Shown one piece after another: positions 50,221-63,489 of a stretch of 64,000 bases of DNA. Below the pieces are notes generated by a model that did not search any database, was not told where the DNA came from, and was given only the letters and a program-made list of their open reading frames with translations. The DNA is from Chrysomallon squamiferum (taxonomy: Eukaryota; Mollusca; Gastropoda; Neomphalida; Peltospiridae). The position numbers and the translations under genes were made by a program. Where the stretch lies: assembly GCA_012295275.1 (NCBI GenBank), contig CM022672.1, forward strand, positions 7,812,884 through 7,876,883, read 5' to 3'. Numbering within the stretch: the stretch's first letter is position 1; the number at the start of each line of letters is the position of its first letter.

Positions 50221-53200
50221 GTAACAATAAAAATAAAAATAAAAATAAACAAAAACACACCATCTATCCAAGCTACTGAAATTATTTTGTTTTCCTATAA
50301 TAATCAATTAATCTTTATTATTGGAATTGGCCAAATAAATAAGGATTTCTATTTTGTTATTAAATGTTTGAATATCTACCAATGATTACATTTTTTTAAG
50401 TTCAAACTGACCAGTGTAATTTAATACCTCTTTAAACAAAAAACGTGATGGGTAAAAAAGAGAATATAAAATGTACAAACCTGTTCATCACTTGTTAATT
50501 TCTTGTAATCAGAACAAGCCTGCCAGAAAATAATATTTTCTTCACTGAATTCCTTCTTTAGAAATTCCTTTATAAATAAATTAAAAATGTTTTTAACAAC
50601 AATTACAGATATATATTAATAACCACTTCACATAAAAAATTAAAAAAAAAAAAAAATAAATAAATAAATACAAATAAAAATTAAATTAAAACTGAATAAA
50701 CCACAAAACAATAACATGAGTAAATAAATATTTGAATCCTGATACATTTAACTTTGGTGAAATTAAGCATTTATTATTAATAAATAAAAAAATTCCCCTT
50801 CTTGTTCATTATTATTATTCTTGTTGGTGGAATTTTGTTTCTTTTCATCTTTTAAAAAAAATATATACATATATATATATAATTTTTTTAAGTTAGATGA
50901 AATCAAGTTTAACATACTGTGAACACTGCAACACCTCCGAAGTCACTGAGAAGTTTGTCGAAGTTGACAGCCCAGCCTGCCACTCTGCCAACTTCTCGTT
51001 TCTCATCTCTGATGTGACCGCCGATGTTGTTCACACTTGTAGCATTGATCAACTTTGATGTCACATCCGGCTCAATCAACGACTGCAAATACACAACAAT
51101 AAAAACATTTTAAAATATTTTTAATTAAAAATTTAAATGAATGTGTGATAATTATTTCGGTCAAACTGAAATAAAAGAAAGAAAAAAACAACAATTTAAT
51201 AGTCCTGACAACAGCAAAGTATCCAGTTGTAATGAAAACAAATGAAGAATAATGACTGAAGAAACGTACAGCAACACATACCTGTCTGTGGGCTAGTAAA
51301 ACATCGGTGGTTGGAATATGACTGTGATTAATATCATTAGCACCAGATGAAAACAATTCCTGTCGCAATATCTTCATACATATCATTATTTCAATAAATT
51401 AAAAACACGCAGCAATCCAAGCAGTTACTTTAAACACTGAAAATAACTGCTTCATTAAATCCAATTTTTCATTCAGTGGATAAAAACATGAGTCCAATCA
51501 AATATCTTGATATCGAAATTAAATCCTACTGACGTAAAAACAATATCACTTGTAGATTTTCCATTCTTCATAAATGTTTAATTATTAATTTTACATGGTA
51601 TACTCAAAAACATCTGTATTTCCCAGTTCAAGACTTGGTTTCTTCAAGTGTCCTATGTGTAATGTAACTTAATTAATTGTGGAAATATCTTTTCAGACCC
51701 CACCCAGAATCAGATCCCCTGTGTTTATCACAATACACAGTCAGTGTATTAACATGGAGACATGTGGCAGAACTGAGCTCCAATGAAGCCTGTAGAACAG
51801 CCATACACACAGGTCTTTCATAAGCAAACGAATCCATTAGCTTTTTAAGATGGGATTAGAGATAACATTTATAAACCCTGCCGCAGATTGGCTTTCCCTT
51901 TGGATCTGAGTTAGTCACATGTGACAAGGTAAACCTATTACCTGAGTTCAGTCAGCTACTAAGTTTCATATTGAATCAAGTTACGAAAACACTAAGCTAG
52001 CCAACATTCAATTGTGCAAAACGAGACTGTTTCTTCATTATCTTGATCTGCCGACACAATTAAAACTGTGCTTCAGTTTTCAGCTGGATTAGTCTCCCAG
52101 GTGTCCAGATATTTCACATAGTCTTCCAGTTTCAATGACTGGGTTATCTCTCTGTCTGGTCATCAACTGGTAATTCATAATTTCTCATCAAACAGTGTTT
52201 ACTAACATAATCAGTGCTGAACATGATATGTGTTATGATGTGTAAAATCATTGGGTTCTAATCTTCTCAACACACACTGTCTATCATTATTTAGATATTA
52301 TTATTATTCACTAATACACATGATAGTCAGAAACTATAATTATAAAAATTAATGAGTTCTATTTAAAAAAAGATTTAAAAAAAAAAAGATAGTTATGTAA
52401 TTAAGAATTATGTATCAGCTTTCAAAAATATACATTTTTCTAAATGACATACTAACATTAAAAATATATATTTATAATAAGATAATAAATTACATTTTTT
52501 CTAAGATCTGCTGAATGAAGTGAAATTAGAGAGCAGTAGTAACAAGATGGAGGCCATGATATTCTTCCTCGGAAACCAGGAAAAGAACTCTGAAGTAGAA
52601 AGAGTTCTGATTTCTGAATGAACTCTGATGTATCTTCTGGCATGTTCTAAATTTACTTAAAACCACTCTAGAACATTTAGTCTGTGTGACATGACCAACA
52701 GGGAACTGAAGTGACCCCTGACAGTGTTGAATGTTTACAGCAAACAAACAAGAGTTCACACGTTAACACACTGATCAGCTACATTGTGATTTATTTTTCA
52801 ATAGTAAACTAATTAGACAAGCTGGCTGGGTGACAAAGAAGTGATTAGGTGACAAGTATTCACCAAACATCACACCTGCCAATCATAATTCATCATGTCT
52901 GGACAGAATCATTTAAAAAAAAATTCATACATAAATAATTTCAGAACCACAGTTATGCACTTTAGTGTAAAGTTACCTGTATTTTGTTATTAATAAATAT
53001 ATATTATAATTTTTGATTTTTTGTCCTTTCAAACAATATAATCTAATAGTATAATGATAAGGAAGGTTTTTATACAGACTGAGCCTCTAGACCAATCCTA
53101 CACGTTACATAACCTGAAATACTGTTTACAAATATATAATCTACAACAGATTTATGCTAAATTATTATGTAATTAAGTAGATTTCTCATTATGCCAGTTA

Positions 53201-56200
53201 GAGTACTTGCCTTTGCTTTAGATTCTATTTTTCTCAAACACTTGTATTAAATATGTTTTTAGGAAAATTACACTATATAAAAAAAATTAATAATAATAAT
53301 AAAACAAAAATAATAACTACAATGTCTTTAAACAAAAAATATATTACTAATAAAGATCTGCTGTTTACTCACAGTTAATTTATTTTTATTAATAGGTCAT
53401 GAGGTGTTATTGTTTTGTTGTGTTAAAATATTTTCTGATTATTCTGCATGATCTTCTTTATGATAACTGTATAATATTAAACTTGGTGCTTGAACAATAA
53501 GTCTGGTATCACATGCATTTATTCCTGAGTAATTGTTATTATTTTGGTTGTCAGATCTGTTTTCACTTATTTTGTTTACTGTTATTTGCCAAACTCTTCT
53601 TTATGACAACTGAGTACTGCATTAATGTGGATTAAGCAGTTAATACTACTTCTGCCAAACAAACTATACCCAGAAATATATTTTAAATAAATAAAAAATT
53701 AAATAAATAATTAAATAAATATATGTATATATATGTATATATATATATATAAATTTATAAATTTTGAAACATTTTGAAAATAAAATATAAATAATAAAAG
53801 AAACTGAAAGAAATAAAACAAATATAAAAAAATAATGAAATAATTAATGGTTGTTAATAAAATACATAGCATATTATTATTCTGGTTACAGTGTAGCAAA
53901 ATCATAAAATGCAACACATTTTTTTCTTTTAGTACATTTAGTTTATCCTATTCATGAACATTAAAGTAAAAAAATATATATACCAGATATTTATCTTATT
54001 GACTATAAATATATTTTTTTTAAAAGGTGGTGGTGAGAGGAGAAATAAAATTAACTTTCATACATTTTGCATTCCACATTGTTCTGAAATAACTAAAATA
54101 TAATTTCCAAAACTAATACATAATACGAGGTATGAAGAAAATAATGTTGTAGATTTTGTATTTTATTACAAATGGCTTCTGAACAGTTATGTCTATTAGC
54201 ATACAGTCAATTTTCAGACTAGATATTAATTTGCTAAGTCTCTAAATTTTAAGTTTTAGTTCAAGTTGCATTTCAATATATATCTTACTTTACTAACCTC
54301 AATCGTCATTTCACAACAAAACTGTTACCTGGTTTACCTTTAAAACGACCTGAATAAATTACATATGTTTTACCTTACAGTTCTTCTTAATTAAATTAAT
54401 CCTCTGTAATCTACAAACAATTAATCCATTATGCTAATGGTCTAATTGTACTGTTTATTTTGTGTAGATTCTACTGTTAACCACACGCATGATGCTTAAC
54501 ACTAGTTCTGTGTTTTAGTATTTCTCTCTGACAATGTACAGCTGTGCAGGGTGTGAAGGCCCAGGGTGGGGGTCACAATGGTAAAGCCGATGAGATAATA
54601 GAAATGAGATGAGAGAAAAGACGAACAACAGTGCATGCTGTTGCCAAAGAAAACATCAGCACTTCAAAAGAGGTTTAAAAATAAGCAAGAAGAAAATGGT
54701 GTCACCTGTTTGTGTTACTATTTAAAGTTACCTGTACTCACAACATAAAAATGTACACGTTCATAAATAACAATTCACTGGAGTTATATTATATTAAAAT
54801 ATTTATTTATTTATTTATTTAAAAGCATCCTGATAAACCTGAATAATCACAAGTATGATTATTAAAGAAATAAAATTATTTTAATACAAAGACTTTGCTT
54901 TCCTATATAACTTAGTAAAAGTGAAACTCCAGTCATTAATAAGTAGGATTACAAGAGTAGATTATTAAAACAATATGTTGTACATTTTTTGAAAATTAAA
55001 GATTAAAAAAAATAATAATAAATACATAAATAAAAAGTTAAAAATATGTAGTACAAATTTTATTTATATTAATTCTTTTAAATTTTTTTTTCCCCCATTT
55101 TATTATTTATTAATATTATTATTTTAAATCAGAAGATTAAGATATTTTGTAATATTGGTAACAATGGTACTGCATATGACTTTTGGAAGGTAAAGGGAAA
55201 AAAGGAAAGCAAAAAGAAAATAATAACTTTTGTGTTATTATTTATCTGATAGATGGAGAAAGTAAAAATATTATTTTCAAATACTTACATGATGCATGTC
55301 AATAGTGTAATCCATAAATGAGTATCCAAAAGGGTGAACAGAACGAGATTTCTTATGAATGTGACCAGATCGTGATCGATGATGTCTTTTCTTTTTGTAA
55401 ACCTGATCATATCCATAGGACTGATTCATGGAGAAGTTCATCTGAAAGCTTACATCAAGCACCATTCTGACAGAATTTATTTTATCCTGAGTCTTAAACT
55501 ACTGACTAATTTGCACAGTGGAACAATTCAGCAAGCCAGAGTGTGAAAAATAAATAAGAGTTGATGTTGGTGGCTGTGATAAACACACTGACCACACTGC
55601 TGCTGTACTCTTTACTTATAATACAAGATGAACTTCAGAAGCTGGTCTATAACTGTCACAGCCTGATTGAAACCTGTGGCAGTTTTGTTCCAGTCAGTTA
55701 GATAAAACAATCCACCTGCCAAACCTAACCAGCCAATGAACTTCACCTGTTGAGGACACACCCTACAGAACTATTAACAAGGTTTGTTTTCATTGAGCCA
55801 CATCAAAGGGAGTGGCCTCCTGCAGACCGGAGGGGCCAGCCTCTGATTGGCTGACAGCATCAGTGGGTGGATGATTGAACTGGGCTGGGATAATTGGTTT
55901 AAGAAAACATGATTGACCCTAATTGCTGATTTCTCTCAGGTAATTACACTGCAGGTCAATAGCTAATCATAGCAGATGTAAGATTTTAATTTTCTTTTCA
56001 TGCAGACTTAACTTGTAGGTTGTGCTGTGATATTAATGTTTATCACAAGTTGATGATGTACTGTTACAAACAGTTACTCTCCCTCTCAAAGATAACCACA
56101 TTCTAAACATTATAAAACTGATTGCCATTTCTTCTATTTAATTGATACAAAATAACTTTTCTCACTAATTTATTAATAATGTTTTATTTTAATTTTTTTT

Positions 56201-57189
56201 ACATTTTCACTGGTTGAAAAAGAAGTTAAAGAGAAAAGACTTAAAGTTGCTCTGTCCATATAATACAGAGACACTTTAAAAATAAATATGTGTGCAATGT
56301 TTAATTATATAAAATATTTAACACAGCCTTCCAGTTTTTCTGTCAATAGTTGACATGGTAAGTATTCAGACATAAAAATAAAACACCAGTAAACAATAAT
56401 AAACTTTGCTTTGTTCATATCAAAAATTGGTAATCAAACTGCCCAAGGATTAATAATCTTATTCTTAAATTATTATTATATTTTTATGTGTTAGAGAAAG
56501 TTGCCAAGGTTCATAAATCATATATTCACATAAATCTTTTTATTACCAACATAAAAATTCACACTTCCAAACAAAAGATCCACATTTGACAAAACTAAGA
56601 CTTCACTTTGCCATTTTAATCAATGTAAGATTACTAGGTTTTGTAATTATTTGTTCAAATCTAAAAATGACTAATGTACAACAAATGATTATTATAATAA
56701 AACCTTTGCATTATTATAATAAAACATTCTAGCAGTGACAACAACAACAACAACAACAAACAAAAAAAAGAAGAATATTTTATGATAAAATAAGTGGTAA
56801 AATTACTTTCAGTAATGTCTTTTTGATCTTTTAACAGCAAATAACCATGCCTATCAGATTTTTTGTTCACATTCACAAATAAATAAAAAGCTAAAAATAT
56901 GTGGTACAAAGATAAAAATTTAACATCATACAAGTTATAATAACAGTTTGAGAAAGTACTGCACTAATCAACAAAAGTTCAGTTTCTTCTTTTTAAACAA
57001 TTCTTTACACTGACATATAACAATGATTGGTTTAAATTTTTTTGACTATATATTTTAAAACTATTTATTTATTTATTTATTTTATTATATTATATTATTT
57101 TAATTTTTGTTATTATTTTATAATTTATACTCTCCTAATGGACACTGAATAACAGCAAATAATACAAAATTTCTTTATACATTCAAAAT

Positions 57190-57220
<31 letters not shown>

Positions 57221-59986
57221 TCTGGGTATATAAAAACTTTAGTCAAATTACCATGCCAGGTGTTATTTATTTACTGTTATACATTTCATTTATTGTAACA
57301 TGGAGTCAGATAAAATAAATACAACTCATGATCTTTGTTCTCTGAATATTTCTTTTAATTTAAAACTTTTCAAGGAATGCTCCAAAATAGTGAAAGTAAT
57401 TAAAATTTAAGCTACAGAATTAGTAATATTTAAAAAAACAAACCAAAGAAGAGATTAACCCATGTTCAGAAGTCAATTACCAGGGCAGCCATACATTATA
57501 AGTTATTACTACTACAGTTGGCAGTTGTTTATTTTTACTATTACTACATCTGAGACTGTCTGCTGCAAAAACATTTTGTCTAGGTACAAAATTGTATGCC
57601 AGTGTTCATTTTTCTCTTTAATGGCTGGTAACAACATCATATCTCTGATCAATGGTTCCAAGCCAGGCTCCAGCATGTATGTGTTAAAACAACAACAGAT
57701 GAAAATACTGTTTGATGTACAGCTGATTGTTTTAATTTGTTTGTTTAGATTGAGAGAATGTTAAGTCTAATATGAAAACTGCATGGCTGCAATGAAAACA
57801 TATTAACAAACCATCTTCTTAAATGTTTTGAGAAAACTGATTATTTTTTTTAACTTAAAAGAATATTAATCTAAGATTAAAACTGTAATAAATACAGACT
57901 TACAAACCATCTTTTTTAATGTTTTCAAAAACAACTGATTCTTTTAACTTGTTTACTTAGATTAACAACTTATTAATCTAGGATTAAAATTGCATGGCTG
58001 CAAACATAACATCTTTTTAATGTTTTGATACAATTCATGTTTGTATGGGATTAATAATGGCTGCAGTTTTAGCCTTACAGACAGAAGGGTAGCCAAGAAG
58101 GTTGATAGTTGTTTTATGTCCCTAACCCAAACAGTAAAGATTAATATATAAATTATAATTATTTAAACTAATTACACAAATTTGTTGCTCTGTTTTTATA
58201 GCAAATAAAATTGTAAAATGTTATATACTGAGAGAACAAAATGAGATATAAAGAAATTGCAAGACAGAGAAAAGTAGGAAGAAAGAAAATGGGAGATGGA
58301 GAGGAGAAATAGAAAGAAAAGAGAGAGAGATTTGATTAATGAGAAATTACTTGTCACTGATTCATATAATTTAAGTTTAGCCAGCAATTCTGAATACACC
58401 CATACGTGACAAATTCCTATTTGCTACACAAACTTATATGCACACAAACATAAATACAAAATATATGCACACATGTATGGATTCTTAACTTTATTTTGTG
58501 TGTGTGTGTGTATGTAAGTATGTAAATATATGTGCATGTGCATGTATTATACTTAATAAGATCTGAAAAAAGGAATCTTACTTCATGTGACTGGCTTACT
58601 GCTGACTGCTGTATTTTCATGTTGCCCTGTCTGAATGAGCCTCGCTTGCTCCACTTCTGTACAGCTTCTAAGTCAGTTTTTTCTTTTTCTCGCTGAAAAA
58701 CATCATTATTTTAACAATTAGTTACTTCATCAAAATCTGTGGTTCTAAAAATTTATCTCATAAAAACCAACTGAAGTAAAAAAAAAAAAATTTTAAATTA
58801 AGAAAAAGGAAACATCTTTTCAAAATTATAAATCTGTTGAAAAATAAAATAAAATAAAATAAAATGGCAGAAATTTACAAACAGTAGTTGCTGTTATCCA
58901 AAAAAAAAGAAAAAAAAGAAAAGAAAAAAAGGCAATATTTTGACACTTGCTGACACACAGGATTTCCCCACTTTTAGCCACTTTAAAAAAAAACAACATG
59001 AACTGAATGTTTAGCAACTAGGATTATATACACTGAGATTTTCTTCTTAAAAAAAACCCCAAAGCCATAAAACATTTTTAGAAATGTGTATTTGCACCCT
59101 GTGTGTTAGCTGTTTCTAATGTTTAAATCGTTCTGGGAAAAAAAATTACCCATTAAGTCAGGTCAGAACCATACTCATATACATTACAGTTTGTTAATGT
59201 TTGGTTTTGTCACCCACTGGAGAACAGGGACAATAAAGTAATTCAGATTTGAAAATAGTTTCATTTATTTCATAAAAGATCCATATATATGCATATTGGA
59301 ACTCTGTGAAACGTGACTGAAAAAGTGAAATCAATTTTGAAATTTCTGAACATTTCATTGAAATGAGCTGGATGAGTATTGTTCTCTTTGGGTTTTTTCA
59401 CTGCCTCTTCTAATGCAAACTGCTTTTCCTTGGCAAAATCTCAAAACTTTTCTCTGGCAACAATTTCAATCAATATTTTACTTAGATATGCGATATGAAA
59501 TAGAATTTTTGTTATTAAAACTCTAAAATATATAGATTGTGTGTGTGTGTTTGTGCACATGCATTTCTGTGTATGTATAATTTGTGCAATGGCATTAATA
59601 ATGAATAAAATGTTAAAATTTATAGAGAGATATCTATAATATTTTCCTTTCAAAACACATTGTATTACCTATTATAAAATGGAAATCTAACTGTATAAGC
59701 TATAAAAAACCAACAACAAAACAACAACAATGCTGGAATACACTGAGGTGGAAAAAGAAACATTTTCTAAGAATATTTAAAATGGATACATCAAATATTT
59801 GCTTTGGAATCCTTTAGATTTAAAGAAATTAACACAAGTAACCCTTCAAAAAGCAAGAAATTAAATTAACTTTAAATAGGACTCTTTCCATCAGCAAGAA
59901 ATATACATTAATTAAAAAATAAATAAATAAGTAATGTTTAAACTGTGTTCAACTTGGTGAGGTGAACAGTTTGAACTTACCATCAT
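40112..59986 (-). CDS. RGS12: Regulator of G-protein signalling, RGS12/RGS14/loco family
   Basis: Minus-strand exons: 59986-59981 (candidate start), 58692-58582, 55441-55289, 51359-51282, 51082-50918, 50567-50481, 49557-49411, 49032-48889, 47950-47893, 47581-47418, 47116-46937, 46523-46326, 45883-45793, 43048-42822, 41579-41429 and 41103-40112. All junctions are GT/AG and phases join, giving 983 residues in this model. The RGS domain (about 152-280) shows [23 protein letters not shown] with the Gα-contacting Asn, and DSYVRFLKS. Two tandem Ras-binding domains follow: [17 protein letters not shown], then [21 protein letters not shown] GoLoco motif at about 655-675 ([19 protein letters not shown]) keeps the DDQR core with its arginine finger. 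By family, RGS accelerates GTP hydrolysis on Gαi/o, GoLoco binds Gαi-GDP, and the RBDs scaffold Ras/Raf. The 300-residue tail is disordered-looking and ends ELVTFV, a class I PDZ ligand. No PDZ or PTB domain is present in the window. Either this is a short form or those exons lie beyond the right edge. Confidence 0.9.
40467..40555 (-). repeat. In-frame 39-bp coding tandem repeat in the RGS12-like tail
   Basis: Units 40467-40505 and 40506-40544, plus a partial third unit, encode [26 protein letters not shown] and TLTDTHSF on the minus strand. The repeat keeps frame (13 codons). Confidence 0.9.
48561..48657. repeat. 27-28-bp minisatellite in an RGS12-like intron
   Basis: About 3.5 tandem copies of a unit like GAAGAACATTTCAGACCAAC plus AATCCTT, with few mismatches. 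It lies in the intron between exons 48889-49032 and 47893-47950. Confidence 0.85.
50180..50218. repeat. (AAT)n microsatellite
   Basis: About 12 AAT units in the RGS12-like intron between the second and third RGS-domain exons (50567-50481 and 49557-49411). Confidence 0.93.
51360..55288 (-). other. 3.9 kb intron of the RGS12-like gene
   Basis: No exon was found inside. A less AT-rich stretch at about 51690-52250 carries a perfect palindromic E-box, GTCACATGTGAC (51914-51925), and may be an intronic regulatory element. An (AT)n run lies at about 53715-53753. The remainder is AT-rich and without structure that I recognise. Confidence 0.5.
55289..55465 (-). other. Candidate alternative first coding exon of the RGS12-like gene (internal start)
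   Basis: The exon used in the long model begins at an acceptor ending at 55442 and happens to start with ATG (55441-55439). An upstream in-frame ATG at 55465 (MVLDVSFQ, then MNFSMNQ) lies in DNA that would be intronic for the longer forms. A transcript starting here would therefore encode an N-terminus eight residues longer than this exon alone. The exon encodes a basic, His/Arg/Lys-rich segment ([10 protein letters not shown]). Confidence 0.4.
55560..55960 (-). promoter_or_regulatory. Candidate internal promoter of the RGS12-like gene
   Basis: This 400-bp stretch just upstream (minus strand) of the ATG at 55465 is clearly less AT-rich than surrounding intron. It carries two CCAAT boxes: one on the minus strand at 55843-55853 (CAGCCAATCAG) and one on the plus strand near 55731-55737 (AGCCAATG). 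Together with the start at 55465 this fits an internal promoter. No transcript evidence is available. Confidence 0.35.
57195..57220. repeat. (AT)n microsatellite
   Basis: An uninterrupted AT run in an RGS12-like intron. Confidence 0.93.
57720..58035. repeat. Three degenerate tandem copies of a unit of about 100 bp
   Basis: Copies at about 57720-57832, 57833-57931 and 57932-58035 share CTGATT then a T-run, TATTAATCTA(A/G)GATTAAAA, CATGGCTGCAA and CATCTT then TTAATGTTTT, in the same order. They lie in the intron between exons 58692-58582 and 55441-55289. Confidence 0.7.
58693..59980 (-). other. Intron of the RGS12-like gene
   Basis: No coding signal. AT-rich with A-rich runs and a short GT repeat near 59539. 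Confidence 0.45.
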
Positions 59987-60320
59987 TGATCTTTCTCAGT
60001 AATAAATCACTTTAACCACAAACAAATAAACAGTCAATATGGTCAAAAATCTTCACATCAAATGACTTTTTCACTGGCAATTATCTAAGTCAAAAAAACA
60101 AGTCCTGCAGAACTTGTTTGGTGAATGAAGCAAATAAAATAACAAAAGGAAAGAACTGCTCAAGTTTGGTTTCATTAAAGCAACATCCTGAGGCAATGCT
60201 GAAGCAGAATTCACCAACAGACTTAACTATTTAACCAAACATCCTAAACTCTGAAAGCTCTGACAACTGGAAGCCACAACTTTATAGTTACTGACTTTCC
60301 ATAAAAAGAGAAACTGTTCG
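59981..60320 (-). other. Candidate first exon of the short RGS12-like isoform
   Basis: Two consecutive ATG codons (59986-59981) abut a strong donor, GTAAGTTC, and join in phase to the exon at 58692 (giving [11 protein letters not shown]). The DNA to the right, up to about 60320, is less AT-rich and could be 5' UTR and promoter. It is one of several compatible starts and the weakest part of the gene model. Confidence 0.4.
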
Positions 60321-63162
60321 AAAACAAATGAACCGAGGTTTCAGGAAGGTGCAGTGCTATTGGGATGGGAAGAACAACGATCTGAATTTTAGTGTGAGAT
60401 TAAATTTCAGATAAACAGACATGACACAATGTGAAACAATTTTCTATGATGCTAATTATTCCTTTCTTCTATGTGTTACATCTTCAAAACAAGGTAAGTA
60501 CGTACACTGTTCAAAGATTAACAAGTACTGCACAGAAGGTAAATTATAATTTCACTGATGATAAAAAACAAAAATGATCACATAACAATAAATTTCAAAC
60601 TCATTGTAAACGAATTTCAATTGTTTATTTATTTTTATTTTATTTTATTATCTCCACAAACACACAACGATATGGACAGAATCAGATTATTATATTGAAT
60701 GTATATGGAAATAAACTATTAAAAAAAACTATCATTTAATGAGAATTTGATCTTTCTAATATTTCATTTGTTAAACTAGAAATAGTTTTACACATGTACA
60801 GCCTGACTCTTTTGACAGTTCATCCTGTTTTATTCACAGAAGGAAACTGATTGATAAAGAACATTAATTGACTGAGCAGACGTCTGTACTGAAAGAACAT
60901 CATTTACTAGACAACTGAATATTTACCTGTTTGTTGTTAGAGAGAGCAAGAGAGCGAGAGAGAGAAAGTGAGAGAAAGAGAGAGAGAATTATAAATAAAT
61001 TTTAAAAAGGGCTGCAACCAAGCTATCACCTCAAATATTAATTCTGTTTCAGTTTCATGTTGAGAAGTTGAAATTACATGGGGTGTTTTACGTAATATTT
61101 AAACTGAGGGATAAATAGCAGACAACTGCTGCTAAATATCTAATGTTTTTATGCAGGGAGTAAACAGCCAGTGTCTCCCTCGCAGTCCACACACAAACAA
61201 CAAGTGTATTGTTAGTCTGAATACTCCTTGCATTTGACGTTTTGTTAAGCAGATAACTAAAATATCACACCACAGTGAACTGTTCAGAGAAACATCAAGC
61301 ATTCACCAGTGACATTTCTCAGAGATGTCAAGCACAAGATTTAATCATTTGTGTTTGATTGTGATGAACTGAAAAGTTCCAAAAACATAAATATATACAC
61401 TTGACATCCATTTTTTTTTTTTAATTATTATTTTTTTTTTACCTTTTCTTTTGGGTTTGATTTAATTATTAAAATTTGTTATTATATTTATTAAATTGCC
61501 AACAAAAAACAAGTTTCACAATGTCAGTTTAAACAGTTGTTTCAAGGAATTTTTTTTTCTTTCGAAATGTCTTTAAATTTCACCTTAAATATGTATGTAT
61601 TAGCATAGTTATCTAAGCAAACAGAAATATTTATTAATTTTTATAATTTTCCATGATTTTGTTGGGGTTTTTTGGATTATCTTTGACATTCAGTACATTT
61701 TAGGTCAGTCCACCAAGTATGAACATTTAGGGATCCTTTCTTTGAAAAATGTGCCTAAAATTATGCATGCATTTCAGAAAACTCCCTTTGCATAATCTAC
61801 TTTGTACATAACTTGTTTTTGTTTTTGCTGTTGATTTTTTAATATTTTAATATTTTTTCTTTAGGCAAGACTGATTCAGTTATTTATTTATTTTTAAAGA
61901 TTCATAGCAAAAGGTACAAATCTTGAACTTAAATTATTAAACAAACCCCCCCCCCCAAAACCCAGTAAAGAAAAATGGTGTATTCAGTTATTTAAATCAT
62001 CCCGACTAAAAATAATTCTCAGTTAAACTGCACTTATCAAAACATCCATTAAAAATTATTACATTTTAATGCACTGGAAACACATTTCCATACATATCCA
62101 GAGTTACATAGTGTCTCAAAATAAACAGTATTCAGTTTAAGTTTTTACAAACTTATTTTTTCAAACAAGAATAGAGTATAAATGTGACATTCTCCCTGCC
62201 AATGGGGTGGGGTGGGGTGTAATATGTTTTATAGCTGAACAGCTGAGTATCAGTTACAGCTGACAGAAGATTAGGCAATTTGATATTCCTGTGAATGTTT
62301 AAAAATTAACAAAGTTTGTGATATGTGTTATCCTTTCTGTGGAAGTACATATTATAAAGGTAAGTTCATGCTGGTTTTTACTTTTTATTTATTTATTTAA
62401 AAAATAAAATGAATAAATAAATAAATAAATAAAAATAAATCTGCCCAATATCAAACCCTAAATACTTCATAAAAGCTTTTAACAAAATTATATTTTAATG
62501 CTCTTCTTATTTATATTCTGCATTTATGTCTCAAAGTATGCTATTGTTTATTTATTTAGTTGTTTTAGTTTTATTGTTTTTTATTATTAACATTATTATT
62601 ATTATTATTATTATTATCATTATTATTATTATTATAAGTAATGAAAAAAATAAATAAATAAATAAAAAATAAATAAAAATAACATCTCACTGAACAACAA
62701 CACAAAAAACAAATAAAAAAAAAAAAAAAAAAAAGAAAATAACACAAATATAAAGCACAGTCAAGTATTTTAAAAAAAAAGTATGTATGTTGATAGGTGA
62801 AAAGTAAGATTTATGTTTAAATATCACTTACACAGACTTCAAAATAAAACGAGTTTTTGGGGTTTTTTTTATTGCAGACACCCAATACCATTTACTGAAA
62901 CACTAGATACACGTTTGGGCTAAATACTACATACTGTGACCAACTTACAACAGAAAAACTTTAGATAGTAAATATATTTATATTTTAAACTTAAAATAAA
63001 AATAAAAACTGTAATAAATAATAATTTAGTAGCATTATATCTGTATGGTGACTTTTGTTATTTGACACTTCAAATTGTTAACAAGATTTATGATGCAAGC
63101 AAAAATAAAATTTTTGATATTTAAAGAGTCAATGTTTTCAGATTCTTTTGTTTATATGTTAC

Positions 63163-63207
<45 letters not shown>

Positions 63208-63220
63208 CATCATCAGTCAT

Positions 63221-63255
<35 letters not shown>

Positions 63256-63420
63256 TTCATACTTTCTGGGATTATTATTATTATTTTTTATTCTCTAATC
63301 TTATGTTAAGAAAATGTCCTTGAATTAGCTCACTGGGGTTTCTCTTATAGATGAATGTTCCCCAAGTGGTTCAATTCTGTACAACAACTGTTTAAACCCA
63401 CCAGACCAACAATCACTTAC
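60321..63420. other. AT-rich region with microsatellites, probably intronic or 5' flank of the RGS12-like gene
   Basis: I found no PDZ- or PTB-like coding frame on the minus strand here. It contains a GA-rich run (about 60945-60988), (AAAT)n near 62405-62450, (ATT)n near 62590-62637 and (AAAT)n near 62645-62675. Confidence 0.45.
63161..63256. repeat. Compound (ATT)n-(TTTA)n microsatellite
   Basis: An ATT run passes via ATCATCATC into a TTTA tetranucleotide run. The polyleucine ORF over it is an artefact. Confidence 0.95.
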
Positions 63421-63480
63421 CTTTTCAACATGATAAACTTCACAAGTTCCAAATTTAAAAGAAAATGTTCCATGAATCAT
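63421..63480 (-). other. Candidate upstream first coding exon of the RGS12-like gene
   Basis: An ATG at 63480-63478 opens a 20-codon frame (MIHGTFSFKFGTCEVYHVEK) ending exactly at a consensus donor, G|GTAAGTGATT (63411-63420). It joins in phase 0 to the exon at 58692. The less AT-rich DNA at 63580-63960 could hold its promoter. It is short, so chance is a real alternative. Confidence 0.3.
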
Positions 63481-63489
63481 GTATACAAT

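Noticed and set aside
63075-63323. Polyleucine ORF
   Set aside because: It is a translation of the (ATT)n and (TTTA)n microsatellites.
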